From Anaerolineales bacterium (lineage in GTDB: Bacteria > Chloroflexota > Anaerolineae > Anaerolineales > UBA4823): a stretch of DNA of 11,543 bases. Shown one piece after another: positions 1 to 5,817 of this stretch. The notes under the pieces were generated by a model. The model searched no databases. It saw only the letters and a program-made list of their open reading frames with translations, and had not been told where the DNA came from. The DNA is taken from positions 1 through 11,543 of the forward strand of contig JAQUAE010000024.1 in NCBI GenBank assembly GCA_028687395.1, read 5' to 3'. The stretch's first letter is position 1; each line of letters starts with the position of its first letter. Made by a program: the position numbers and the translations under genes.

Positions 1-119
1 GGGCTGCCCTGCAGGTTGCCAGCCGCCCGGAGAACGCCGGCAAGCTGGTCGTGGTGATCTTCCCCTCCTTTGGCGAGCGCTACCTGAGCACGCCCCTCTT
101 CGCCCACCTGGCGGATTAG
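1..119 (+). CDS. cysK: Cysteine synthase (O-acetylserine sulfhydrylase), C-terminal fragment
   Basis: Only the last 38 or so codons are present, read from base 3 to the TAG at 117-119; the 5' part lies outside the window. The visible tail includes VVVIFPSFGERYLSTPLF, which is the typical C-terminal signature of CysK/CysM-type PLP enzymes (a buried strand followed by the GERYLST segment). The family condenses O-acetylserine with sulfide, or with a thiocarboxylated carrier protein in CysM of actinobacteria, to make cysteine in the cytosol. The PLP lysine and substrate loop are not in view, so CysK and CysM cannot be separated from this fragment. It sits 15 bases upstream of serine acetyltransferase, its natural metabolic partner, and is very likely in the same operon. 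Confidence 0.85.
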   Translation, partial: AALQVASRPENAGKLVVVIFPSFGERYLSTPLFAHLAD

Positions 120-134
120 GCGAGGTCTCCAGCT

Positions 135-932
135 ATGGGCACTTCACAATTACAGACCACCACCCGAACGGTCCGGCATGGTCAGCACCAGCCGGCTGCC
201 GCTCCCCGCCGCTTACGGCTACCCGGCTTGCTGGGCGAACTGCAGCGGGACATCGGCGCGGTGCAAGAACGCGACCCTGCCTCGCGCGGCGTTCTGGAAG
301 CCCTGCTGTGCTACCCCGGCTTGCACGCCATCTGGGGGCACCGCCTGGCGCACTGGCTGTGGAAGCGTAACTTCAAGCTGGCAGCGCGCTGGCTCTCTCA
401 GCTCATGCGCGGCCTGACCGGCATCGAGATTCACCCCGGCGCCACGCTCGGACCGGGCCTGTTCATCGATCACAGCATGGGCATCGTGATTGGCGAGACG
501 GCCGAGATCGGCGCCGACGTCACCCTGTATCACGGCGTGACCCTGGGCGGCACCAGTAACGCCCGCGTGAAGCGCCACCCGACCATTGGCGATCGCGTCG
601 TGGTCGGCGCGGGAGCCAAGGTGCTGGGCGCCATCACCATCGGGGAAGACAGCCGCATCGGCGCTAACGCGGTAGTGGTCAAATCCACGCCGCCCAACTC
701 GGTGGTGGTCGGCGTCCCCGGGCAAATCGTCAAGCGCAGCGTCCCCCACCGCCCCACCGACGCCCCCGACCTGAACCACACTGCCCTGCCAGACCTGATT
801 GGAGTATCATTAACCGCACTGCTAAAGCGGGTGGAGGCGCTGGAGACCCGCCTGGACGGGCAGCCATCCCCCGCAGGGCGCATCCACCCCCCGGAAGCAG
901 GCGCCTGGATGGGCGAGGACTTTTCGATCTAG
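135..932 (+). CDS. cysE: Serine O-acetyltransferase
   Basis: 265 aa. It transfers acetyl from acetyl-CoA to serine, giving O-acetylserine for the cysteine synthase encoded just upstream. The conserved part starts near residue 33, with a helical N-terminal segment (LLCYPGLHAIWGHRLAHWLW) followed by a left-handed beta-helix of hexapeptide repeats from about residue 95 to 195. Catalytic residues fit the family: Asp112-His113 in IDHSMGIVIGETA and His148 in KRHPTIG. The C-terminal tail (about 225-265) has a short helical, possibly coiled stretch (LTALLKRVEALETRL) and does not end in the Ile tail that some CysE proteins use to bind CysK; it does end in Ile (FSI), so complex formation is possible but unproven. 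The first 30 residues are poorly conserved. The start at 135 is supported by GAGGT 8 bases upstream. Confidence 0.93.
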   Translation: MGTSQLQTTTRTVRHGQHQPAAAPRRLRLPGLLGELQRDIGAVQERDPASRGVLEALLCYPGLHAIWGHRLAHWLWKRNFKLAARWLSQLMRGLTGIEIHPGATLGPGLFIDHSMGIVIGETAEIGADVTLYHGVTLGGTSNARVKRHPTIGDRVVVGAGAKVLGAITIGEDSRIGANAVVVKSTPPNSVVVGVPGQIVKRSVPHRPTDAPDLNHTALPDLIGVSLTALLKRVEALETRLDGQPSPAGRIHPPEAGAWMGEDFSI

Positions 933-980
933 CCCAACTGGGCTGGCGATTCGCAATTAACGGTAGACAAGGAAGACGCT

Positions 981-1253
981 ATGCAGACACTCCGCATTCC
1001 CACTCCCCTGCGCTCCTACACTGATGGCAGGAGCGAGGTTAACGTGAGCGGGCGGACGATAGCCGAAGCGATGCAGGATTTAACCGCGCACTATCCGGAC
1101 CTCCGCCCCCATCTGTTCAACGAAGAGGGCAACTTGCGCCCCTTCGTCAATCTGTTCCTCAACCAGGAGGATATCCGCAGCCTGCAGGGGCTGGAAACGC
1201 CGCTCAAGGAAGACGATCGCTTGATGATCATCCCCAGCATCGCTGGCGGGTAA
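981..1253 (+). CDS. MoaD/ThiS-family sulfur carrier protein (CysO-like)
   Basis: 90 aa, with the beta-grasp pattern of MoaD/ThiS/CysO proteins and a C-terminal Gly89-Gly90 (SIAGG) ending exactly at the stop codon. In this family the terminal glycine is adenylated by an E1-like enzyme and converted to a thiocarboxylate that donates sulfur. Central motifs that fit are RPFVNLFLN and the acidic LKEDDRLMIIPSIAGG end. AAGGAAG lies 5 bases before the ATG. Position between cysE and an E1-rhodanese gene suggests delivery of sulfur to cysteine synthase, as known for mycobacterial CysO-CysM-MoeZ, rather than molybdopterin or thiamin synthesis. That role is inferred from context; a MoaD function for molybdopterin is the main alternative. 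Unlike some CysO proteins, no residues follow the Gly-Gly, so no Mec-type processing is needed. Confidence 0.85.
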   Translation: MQTLRIPTPLRSYTDGRSEVNVSGRTIAEAMQDLTAHYPDLRPHLFNEEGNLRPFVNLFLNQEDIRSLQGLETPLKEDDRLMIIPSIAGG

Positions 1254-1272
1254 TCGCCCAGGGAAGCCAAAC

Positions 1273-2427
1273 ATGTACCCCACGCTTTCTCACGAAGAAA
1301 TCCTGCGCTATTCGAGGCACCTGCTCATCCCCGACGTGGGCCTGGAGGGGCAGCGCAAGCTGAAGGCAGCCTCGGTGCTGGTTATTGGCACCGGAGGCCT
1401 GGGTTCGCCGGTCTCCTTATATCTGGCCGCAGCCGGGGTAGGGCGCATCGGGCTGGTGGACTACGACGTGGTGGACGCCTCCAACCTGCAGCGCCAGGTC
1501 ATCCATGGCACGCAAAGCATCGGCGATCTCAAGGTCGAATCGGCGCGCCAGCGCCTGCTCGACCTGAACCCGGATATCCAGGTGGAAGTCTACAACGAGC
1601 CGTTCACCTCCGCGAACGCCATGCGCATCGCCAGCGACTACGACCTGCTGGTGGATGGCACGGACAATTTTCCCACCCGCTATCTGACCAACGACGTGTG
1701 CGTCTTGCTGGGCAAGCCCAACGTCTACGGCTCGATCTTCCGCTTCGAGGGGCAGGTCAGCGTGTTCGACGCCCGGCGCGGCCCGTGTTACCGCTGCCTG
1801 TTCCCTGAACCGCCGCCGCCGGGACTGGTGCCCTCCTGCGCCGAAGGGGGTGTATTGGGTGTGCTTCCCGGCACCATCGGCACCCTGCAAGCCACCGAAG
1901 CGCTCAAGCTCATCCTAGGCATCGGCGAGCCGCTGATCGGCAAATTGCTGCTCTACAACGCCCTAGACATGAGCTTCGAATTCGTCAAGCTGCGCAAGAA
2001 CCCGCGCTGCAAGGTGTGCTCGCCCGAACCCGAAGTGACCGAGCTGATCGATTACGAAGCGTTCTGCGGGGTTCCGGGGCACGATCGCGACGAAGGCGAG
2101 GTGGGCGGCGGCTGGGACATCGCCGCCAGCGACCTGGCTAAAAGGCTGAAGGTTGGCAATCACATCCGCCTGATCGACGTGCGCGAGCCCCACGAGCTGG
2201 AAATCTCCCACCTGGAGGGGGCGCAATTGATTCCTCTAGGCCAACTGGCGGCGCGCTTATCCGAGCTGGACAGCGCCCAGGAGATCGTCCTGTTTTGCAA
2301 ATCGGGGACGCGCTCCGCCCGGGCGCTCGAGCTTTTGCTCAGCGCCGGTTTTCGCAAGGTGAAGAACTTGAAGGGCGGCATCAACGCCTGGGCGCGCGAG
2401 GTGGACCCGCGCCTGCCCATTTACTAA
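1273..2427 (+). CDS. moeB: E1-like sulfur-carrier adenylyltransferase with C-terminal rhodanese domain (MoeB/MoeZ type)
   Basis: 384 aa, two domains. Residues 1-250 are a ThiF/MoeB adenylating domain: nucleotide loop GTGGLGSP (39-46), the NLQRQVIHG segment, Asp131 in DGTDNFPTRYL, and a zinc site formed by Cys172/Cys175 (CYRC) and Cys246/Cys249 (CKVC). Cys189 in PSCAEGG matches the conserved E1 cysteine. Residues 275-384 are a rhodanese domain with active-site loop CKSGTRSAR (Cys342). The family activates the C-terminal glycine of a MoaD/ThiS/CysO carrier with ATP and then transfers persulfide sulfur to it. The substrate is most simply the carrier 19 bases upstream. A weak GGGAAG ribosome site precedes the ATG. 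The same fusion (MoeZ) can serve both molybdopterin and cysteine routes, so exclusivity cannot be decided here. Confidence 0.93.
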   Translation: MYPTLSHEEILRYSRHLLIPDVGLEGQRKLKAASVLVIGTGGLGSPVSLYLAAAGVGRIGLVDYDVVDASNLQRQVIHGTQSIGDLKVESARQRLLDLNPDIQVEVYNEPFTSANAMRIASDYDLLVDGTDNFPTRYLTNDVCVLLGKPNVYGSIFRFEGQVSVFDARRGPCYRCLFPEPPPPGLVPSCAEGGVLGVLPGTIGTLQATEALKLILGIGEPLIGKLLLYNALDMSFEFVKLRKNPRCKVCSPEPEVTELIDYEAFCGVPGHDRDEGEVGGGWDIAASDLAKRLKVGNHIRLIDVREPHELEISHLEGAQLIPLGQLAARLSELDSAQEIVLFCKSGTRSARALELLLSAGFRKVKNLKGGINAWAREVDPRLPIY

Positions 2428-2509
2428 GGCGTCCTTCGGGTTGTGACTGGTGACCTACCAGACGAACGGGCGAGCGATTCTAGCAATGATTTAGAGGTAA
2501 GAGCGAATA

Positions 2510-3406
2510 ATGGAAACGCCTAAACCGCGCTTGGTGGCCGTCCTGGCTCACCCCGACGACGAATCCTTCGGCATGGGCGGCACGCTGGCCCTCTACGCCC
2601 GCCGCGGTGTGGAAGTGCACCTGGTGTGCGCCACGCGCGGCGAAGCCGGCGATGTGGACCCGCAGCACTTACACGGTTATGCCTCCATCGCCGAGCTGCG
2701 CCAGGCTGAGCTGCAATGCGCGGCGGGCAAGCTGGGCCTGGCGGGGGTTCACTTCCTGGGCTACCGCGACTCGGGCATGCCCGGCTCGCCAGACAACCAA
2801 CACCCGCAGGCGCTGGCGGCGCAGCCACTCGATGAAGTGGCCGCGCAGGTAGTTGCTTACCTGCGTGCCCTGCGCCCCCAGGTCGTGCTCACCTTCGACC
2901 CGATCGGAGGCTACCACCATCCCGACCACATCGCCATCCACCGCGCCACCCTGCAGGCGTTCGAGCTGGCTGGCGACCCGGCTTTCGCCAGCCAACACCC
3001 CCCTTATCAACCCCAAAAGCTATATTTTCACCTCATGCCGCGCGGCTGGCTGCGTTTTGGAGTGAGGCTGCTCAAGCTATTGGGCAAGGACCCGCGCCGC
3101 TTCGGCCGCAACCAGGATATCGACCTGGAAGCCATCGCCTCCGAATCAGATTTCCCCGTGCACGCCCGCATCGACTACCGCAAGGTGATGGAAAGCAAGG
3201 AAGCCGCTGCGCAGTGTCACCTGAGCCAGGCCGATGGGGCGACCATCCGGCGTACGCCGCTGGCCGTCTTGCAACGCCTGGTATGGCACAGTGACGTTTT
3301 CATGCGCGCCTACCCGGCGCCGAACGGCGGGGCGCAAGAGCGCGACCTGTTCGCCGGGTTGGAAGTCGCCTGGCCGCCGGCGCAAGGGCGCTCGCCGGTC
3401 TCCTGA
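2510..3406 (+). CDS. LmbE/PIG-L family zinc deacetylase
   Basis: 298 aa. N-terminal AHPDDE motif (His14, Asp16, Asp17, Glu18) and GYHHPDH at residues 134-140 give the expected zinc ligands (His14, Asp17, His140) and the general-base aspartate of this family; ATRGEAG near 41-47 is also typical. Members remove acetyl or amide groups from N-acetylglucosamine conjugates: MshB and BshB in mycothiol and bacillithiol synthesis, Mca as a thiol-conjugate amidase, and others on lipids or antibiotics. Which substrate applies cannot be read from the sequence. Being 82 bases downstream of a cysteine/sulfur-carrier operon makes a low-molecular-weight thiol role attractive but unproven, because no glycosyltransferase or cysteine ligase of such a pathway is in view. 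AGAGGT lies 11 bases before the ATG. The region after residue 160 has a long C-terminal extension typical of Mca-length proteins. Confidence 0.88.
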   Translation: METPKPRLVAVLAHPDDESFGMGGTLALYARRGVEVHLVCATRGEAGDVDPQHLHGYASIAELRQAELQCAAGKLGLAGVHFLGYRDSGMPGSPDNQHPQALAAQPLDEVAAQVVAYLRALRPQVVLTFDPIGGYHHPDHIAIHRATLQAFELAGDPAFASQHPPYQPQKLYFHLMPRGWLRFGVRLLKLLGKDPRRFGRNQDIDLEAIASESDFPVHARIDYRKVMESKEAAAQCHLSQADGATIRRTPLAVLQRLVWHSDVFMRAYPAPNGGAQERDLFAGLEVAWPPAQGRSPVS

Positions 3407-3525
3407 CCGCCCACAACCGCGGGAGAGCCCGCCCTCCGCTGGTGCGCCCCTACCGTCGCGCAGCGCTTTCGCCCCTTTTTATAAAAAATCTACACGCCTC
3501 ATACTCGATTCTTACACAGGCAGGC

Positions 3526-3531
3526 TATTTT
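3526..3531 (+). promoter_or_regulatory. Candidate -10 element of the hsp20 promoter
   Basis: TATTTT lies about 75 bases before the hsp20 start and about 6 bases before a strong inverted repeat that would form the 5' end of the message. I find no good TTGACA-like hexamer at 16-18 bases upstream. An AT-rich TTTTTATAAAAAA stretch at 3476-3488 could help as an UP-like element. No CIRCE or HAIR heat-shock operator is present. Placement is tentative. Confidence 0.3.
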
Positions 3532-3535
3532 AAAG

Positions 3536-3560
3536 GCGCATAGCGAGGTACGCTGTGCGC
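3536..3560 (+). promoter_or_regulatory. 10-bp hairpin/inverted repeat in the hsp20 leader
   Basis: GCGCATAGCG (3536-3545), loop AGGTA, CGCTGTGCGC (3551-3560). In RNA all ten pairs form, nine Watson-Crick and one U-G wobble. It sits just after the candidate -10 element and 45 bases before the start codon, leaving the Shine-Dalgarno site (3591-3597) free. It could stabilise the 5' end of the transcript or, as DNA, be a repressor operator over the transcription start. The structure is seen directly; the function is inferred. Confidence 0.6.
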
Positions 3561-3605
3561 AGGACATTTGCTGGTAACCAAGTCTGGGATAAGGAGGCAA
3601 GATCT

Positions 3606-4100
3606 ATGTACCCCATCATTCGTAGAGACCCATTCCGGGATTTCTTCAGCATGCGCAGCCTGGTGGATCGGCTGTTCGAGAACGCCCTCGGCGAACGCAC
3701 CCGGGATTGGTCCCAGCCGTGGGTGGACGAGCTCGCCATGGACGTCGTGGAAAACGAGGACGAGTTCATCGTGAAAGCCTCGTTACCGGGCATCAACCCG
3801 GATGACCTCGACATCACCTACAGCGGCAATACCCTGACGATCAAAGGCGAGGTGAAGAGCGAGGAAGAGAAGGATTCCGTGCGCTATCACCTGCGCGAAC
3901 GCCGCTATGGCAACTTCTCGCGCAGCATCACCCTGCCGGTAGCCATCGATTCCGAAGGGATTGCGGCCAAGTACGAGGCTGGCGTCCTGGAGCTGCGCCT
4001 GCCCAAGGTGGAAGAGGCCAAGCCCAAGCGCATCGCGGTCAAGACCAGCGCGCCGCAGATGATCGAAGGCAGGGCCAGCGACATCACCAGCAAGAATTAG
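3606..4100 (+). CDS. Hsp20-family small heat shock protein
   Basis: 164 aa. An ATP-independent holdase that binds unfolding proteins in the cytosol, usually as large oligomers, and passes them to disaggregases such as the ClpB encoded later in this window. The N-terminal arm (MYPIIRRDPFRDFFSMRSLVD) is typical of bacterial class A proteins. The alpha-crystallin domain runs from about residue 42 to 142, with the conserved A-x-L-P-G segment (KASLPGINPDDLDI) and the AGVLELRLPK signature near its end; RIAV shortly after resembles the C-terminal I-x-I/V anchoring motif. The ATG at 3606 is chosen over an upstream in-frame GTG at 3555 because AAGGAGG stands 8 bases before it and because the GTG falls within the leader hairpin. 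It forms a single-gene unit closed by a strong terminator at 4156-4187. Confidence 0.93.
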   Translation: MYPIIRRDPFRDFFSMRSLVDRLFENALGERTRDWSQPWVDELAMDVVENEDEFIVKASLPGINPDDLDITYSGNTLTIKGEVKSEEEKDSVRYHLRERRYGNFSRSITLPVAIDSEGIAAKYEAGVLELRLPKVEEAKPKRIAVKTSAPQMIEGRASDITSKN

Positions 4101-4155
4101 CGCTGCGGGATGGCCGGCGGGACGGGCCAACTCTGAACGGAAAAATCACACTTAG

Positions 4156-4187
4156 CCGGAGCCAGAACGCCTGGCTCCGGTTTTTTT
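4156..4187 (+). terminator. Intrinsic terminator after hsp20
   Basis: Perfect 10-bp stem CCGGAGCCAG (4156-4165) and CTGGCTCCGG (4171-4180), loop AACGC, followed directly by seven T residues (4181-4187). It is 55 bases downstream of the hsp20 stop and separates that gene from the acetyltransferase that follows. The reverse orientation lacks a T-run, so it is directional. Confidence 0.95.
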
Positions 4188-4285
4188 ATGCGCCGCGCCC
4201 GGCAAATACCAGCCCCCGCGGCGTTTCGGCCGGCCTTCCGAGAGCTCCTTCGACCCCGGGGTTTCAGCGACCACTACCCAATCTC

Positions 4286-4294
4286 TGTTATACT
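4286..4294 (+). promoter_or_regulatory. Extended -10 promoter for the GNAT gene
   Basis: TGTTATACT gives a TG one base before a TATACT hexamer, the extended -10 pattern that can work without a -35 element. Transcription would start near 4301, leaving a leader of about 58 bases. No convincing -35 hexamer stands 16-18 bases upstream. Location after the hsp20 terminator and before the next gene supports it. Confidence 0.5.
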
Positions 4295-4358
4295 AACCGA
4301 GGACACTCCCGCCTGACTCCAGGAAGCAAACCTGGGCTAACATTGCCGAATCACCACG

Positions 4359-4838
4359 ATGACGCCCACCTTCAAACCCATGGACTCCGACAGCGCCCGG
4401 CTGGTACTGCACTGGCGCTATGACCCGCCCTACGACTTCTACAATCCCGACCCCAAACGGCGTAAGGAAGACTTAGAACTGCTACTCGACCCGCTCAACG
4501 AGTACTACACGATCTGCGCGCCGGGAGGAGCACTGGCGGCTTTCTGCTGTTTTGGCAGGGAAGGCCAGGTGTATGGCGGGGACTACAGCACCGCGGCGCT
4601 GGATATCGGTCTTGCCCTGCGTCCCGACCTGACCGGGCGCGGCGAGGGCATCCATTACGTCAACGCGGTGCTCGACTTCGCTTGCAGGGAATTCTCACCA
4701 AGGATGTTCCGGGTCACCATCGCCGGATTTAACCTGCGCGCCCGGCGGGTGTGGAAAAAGGCTGGCTTTCGCCTGGCGGCCAAGTTTTTGCGCCAGACCG
4801 ATCGCTCGACGTTCTTTATTTTGACCCGCCGCGCCTGA
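4359..4838 (+). CDS. GNAT-family N-acetyltransferase
   Basis: 159 aa, full length for a single GNAT domain. The acetyl-CoA binding motif A is visible as the strand LDIGLALRPDL followed by the loop LTGRGEG (R/Q-x-x-G-x-G/A pattern) around residues 84-100, then the helix HYVNAVLDFA. Motif B is also recognisable: the strand FRVTIAGFNLRARRVWKKAGF, with the usual N-x-R-A-x-x-x-x-K-x-G-F arrangement, near 123-145. The protein should transfer acetyl from acetyl-CoA to an amine on a small molecule, peptide or protein, but the substrate cannot be inferred. No clear Shine-Dalgarno site precedes the ATG at 4359, and a second ATG at 4380 would also keep the domain intact, so the start is not certain. It appears to be a single-gene unit, and the 376 bases after it contain no convincing gene. 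Confidence 0.85.
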   Translation: MTPTFKPMDSDSARLVLHWRYDPPYDFYNPDPKRRKEDLELLLDPLNEYYTICAPGGALAAFCCFGREGQVYGGDYSTAALDIGLALRPDLTGRGEGIHYVNAVLDFACREFSPRMFRVTIAGFNLRARRVWKKAGFRLAAKFLRQTDRSTFFILTRRA

Positions 4839-5214
4839 GGACACGCTTTCAGGCACAGTCACTGTTCATCGCCATGGATGAGAACAGCGCAGCGAAAGTC
4901 ACGGGGCGCGCTTCAAGTACCTGACGACAGGGCGCCTGCTGGGACGCCTGTTGCGCTTGCCATTCGAGCGGCGAGAGCTCTACTCCTGACGGGCGCCTCA
5001 CTGGCGGTCAGATAACGCAAATTGGTGTCCCTCAGGTACAATATGGGCGGCGACCGCGCGTGAACGGCGCCGCACGGCGCGAACTATGACCGACACAGGG
5101 CAGGCGTGGGTGGGAAAGGCACGCTCGCCGGGCAGTTCTCACCTCTCCTCCCCTCCAGGACGGCTCAACCAGCCCGCCAGGCGCAAGCCATATCCACGCT
5201 TCAGGAGGTTAGAA
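4839..5214. other. Intergenic stretch without a convincing gene
   Basis: 376 bases between the GNAT stop and the bacterioferritin start. A short open stretch at 4882-4989 (plus strand, 35 codons, no start codon) reads ARFKYLTTGRLLGRLLRL before ending in RRELYS; it has a protein-like feel and may be the tail of a decayed gene, but I cannot assign it. TACAAT at 5037-5042 is a possible -10 element, which would give bacterioferritin a leader of about 165 bases. Within that leader GCGTG (5105-5109) can pair with CACGC (5121-5125). No tRNA, terminator or repeat is apparent. Confidence 0.4.
5037..5042 (+). promoter_or_regulatory. Candidate -10 element upstream of bacterioferritin
   Basis: TACAAT differs from the consensus at one position. 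TTGGTG at 5022-5027 is only 9 bases away, too close to be a partner -35, and the hexamer at the proper distance is poor. Support is therefore the single hexamer and its placement upstream of a gene that lacks any other obvious promoter. Confidence 0.3.
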
Positions 5215-5682
5215 ATGAAAGGAAACGAGAAGGTCATCGCTAAGCTGAACGAACTGCTTGCCGACGAGTTGACGGCCATCAACCAGTACATGGTACATTC
5301 AGAGATGTGTGCCGATTGGGGCTACAACGAGCTCCACGAAGCCATCGAGAAGCGCGCCATCACCGAGATGAAACACGCTGAGAAGTTGATCGGGCGGATT
5401 ATCTTCCTCGAAGGCCAGCCGACGGTCAGCGTGCTTAACAAAATCACGATCGGCGCCGAGGTCGAGGCGCAACTCAAGAATGACCTGCTGGCCGAGCAGG
5501 GCGCGGTCAAGGCGTACAACAAGGGGGTCAAGCTGGCTGTCGAGTGCGCCGACAACGGCAGCCGCGAGCTGCTCGAATCGATCCTCACCGACGAGGAGGA
5601 GCACCTAGACTGGATCGAAGCACAGCTCGATCAGATCGCGCAAATGGGCATTCAGGTTTACCTGAGTGAGCAGGTAGGTTAA
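5215..5682 (+). CDS. bfr: Bacterioferritin, haem-binding type
   Basis: 155 aa, close to the 158 aa of the E. coli protein. A four-helix-bundle iron-storage protein that oxidises Fe(II) at a di-iron centre and stores ferric mineral in a 24-subunit shell. All ferroxidase ligands are in the standard positions: Glu18, Glu51, His54, Glu94, Glu127 and His130, with Tyr25 nearby. Met52, the haem ligand at the subunit dimer interface, is present, so this is bacterioferritin rather than non-haem ferritin. The ATG at 5215 is chosen because AGGAGG (5203-5208) is 6 bases upstream and the conserved N-terminus begins there; the frame stays open back to an ATG at 5086, but the extra 43 residues are Pro/Arg-rich and unlike the family. 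No ferredoxin (Bfd) partner gene is adjacent. Confidence 0.96.
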   Translation: MKGNEKVIAKLNELLADELTAINQYMVHSEMCADWGYNELHEAIEKRAITEMKHAEKLIGRIIFLEGQPTVSVLNKITIGAEVEAQLKNDLLAEQGAVKAYNKGVKLAVECADNGSRELLESILTDEEEHLDWIEAQLDQIAQMGIQVYLSEQVG

Positions 5683-5691
5683 ACCTGCCGC

Positions 5692-5717
5692 GGTTGCCGC
5701 TCATCCCGGCAGCAACC
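5692..5717 (+). other. Hairpin downstream of bacterioferritin
   Basis: GGTTGCCG (5692-5699) can pair with CGGC (5707-5710) and AACC (5714-5717), with a three-base bulge AGC. A second small hairpin, GCAGGT/ACCTGC (5670-5675 and 5683-5688), spans the stop codon. Neither is followed by a T-run, so they might be mRNA 3' protection or a weak pause site rather than an intrinsic terminator. Confidence 0.3.
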
Positions 5718-5817
5718 GGCTGTCTTTCCATTCGCCCATCCAGACAGCATCGAAGCATCCTCAGGAGAAGAGCCCTAAACCCGCCTGTAAAACCTGCTAT
5801 CTGAAAGCGTGGGGAGC

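Noticed and set aside
933..950. Small inverted repeat AGCCCAACTGGGCT after cysE
   Set aside because: A five-pair stem with a four-base loop and no T-run; too weak for a terminator inside what looks like a continuous operon.
3471..3489. Possible terminator after the LmbE gene (T-run followed by ATAAAAAA)
   Set aside because: No stable GC-rich stem directly precedes the T-run. The AT palindrome alone is more like a promoter-upstream element.
3555..3605. Upstream GTG start for hsp20 adding 17 residues
   Set aside because: It falls in the leader hairpin, lacks a ribosome site, and the ATG at 3606 has an ideal AAGGAGG 8 bases before it and a normal Hsp20 N-terminus.
5086..5214. N-terminal extension of bacterioferritin from ATG 5086
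   Set aside because: The extra 43 residues are low-complexity and unlike any bacterioferritin, while AGGAGG 6 bases before ATG 5215 and ligand numbering identical to the family fix the start there.
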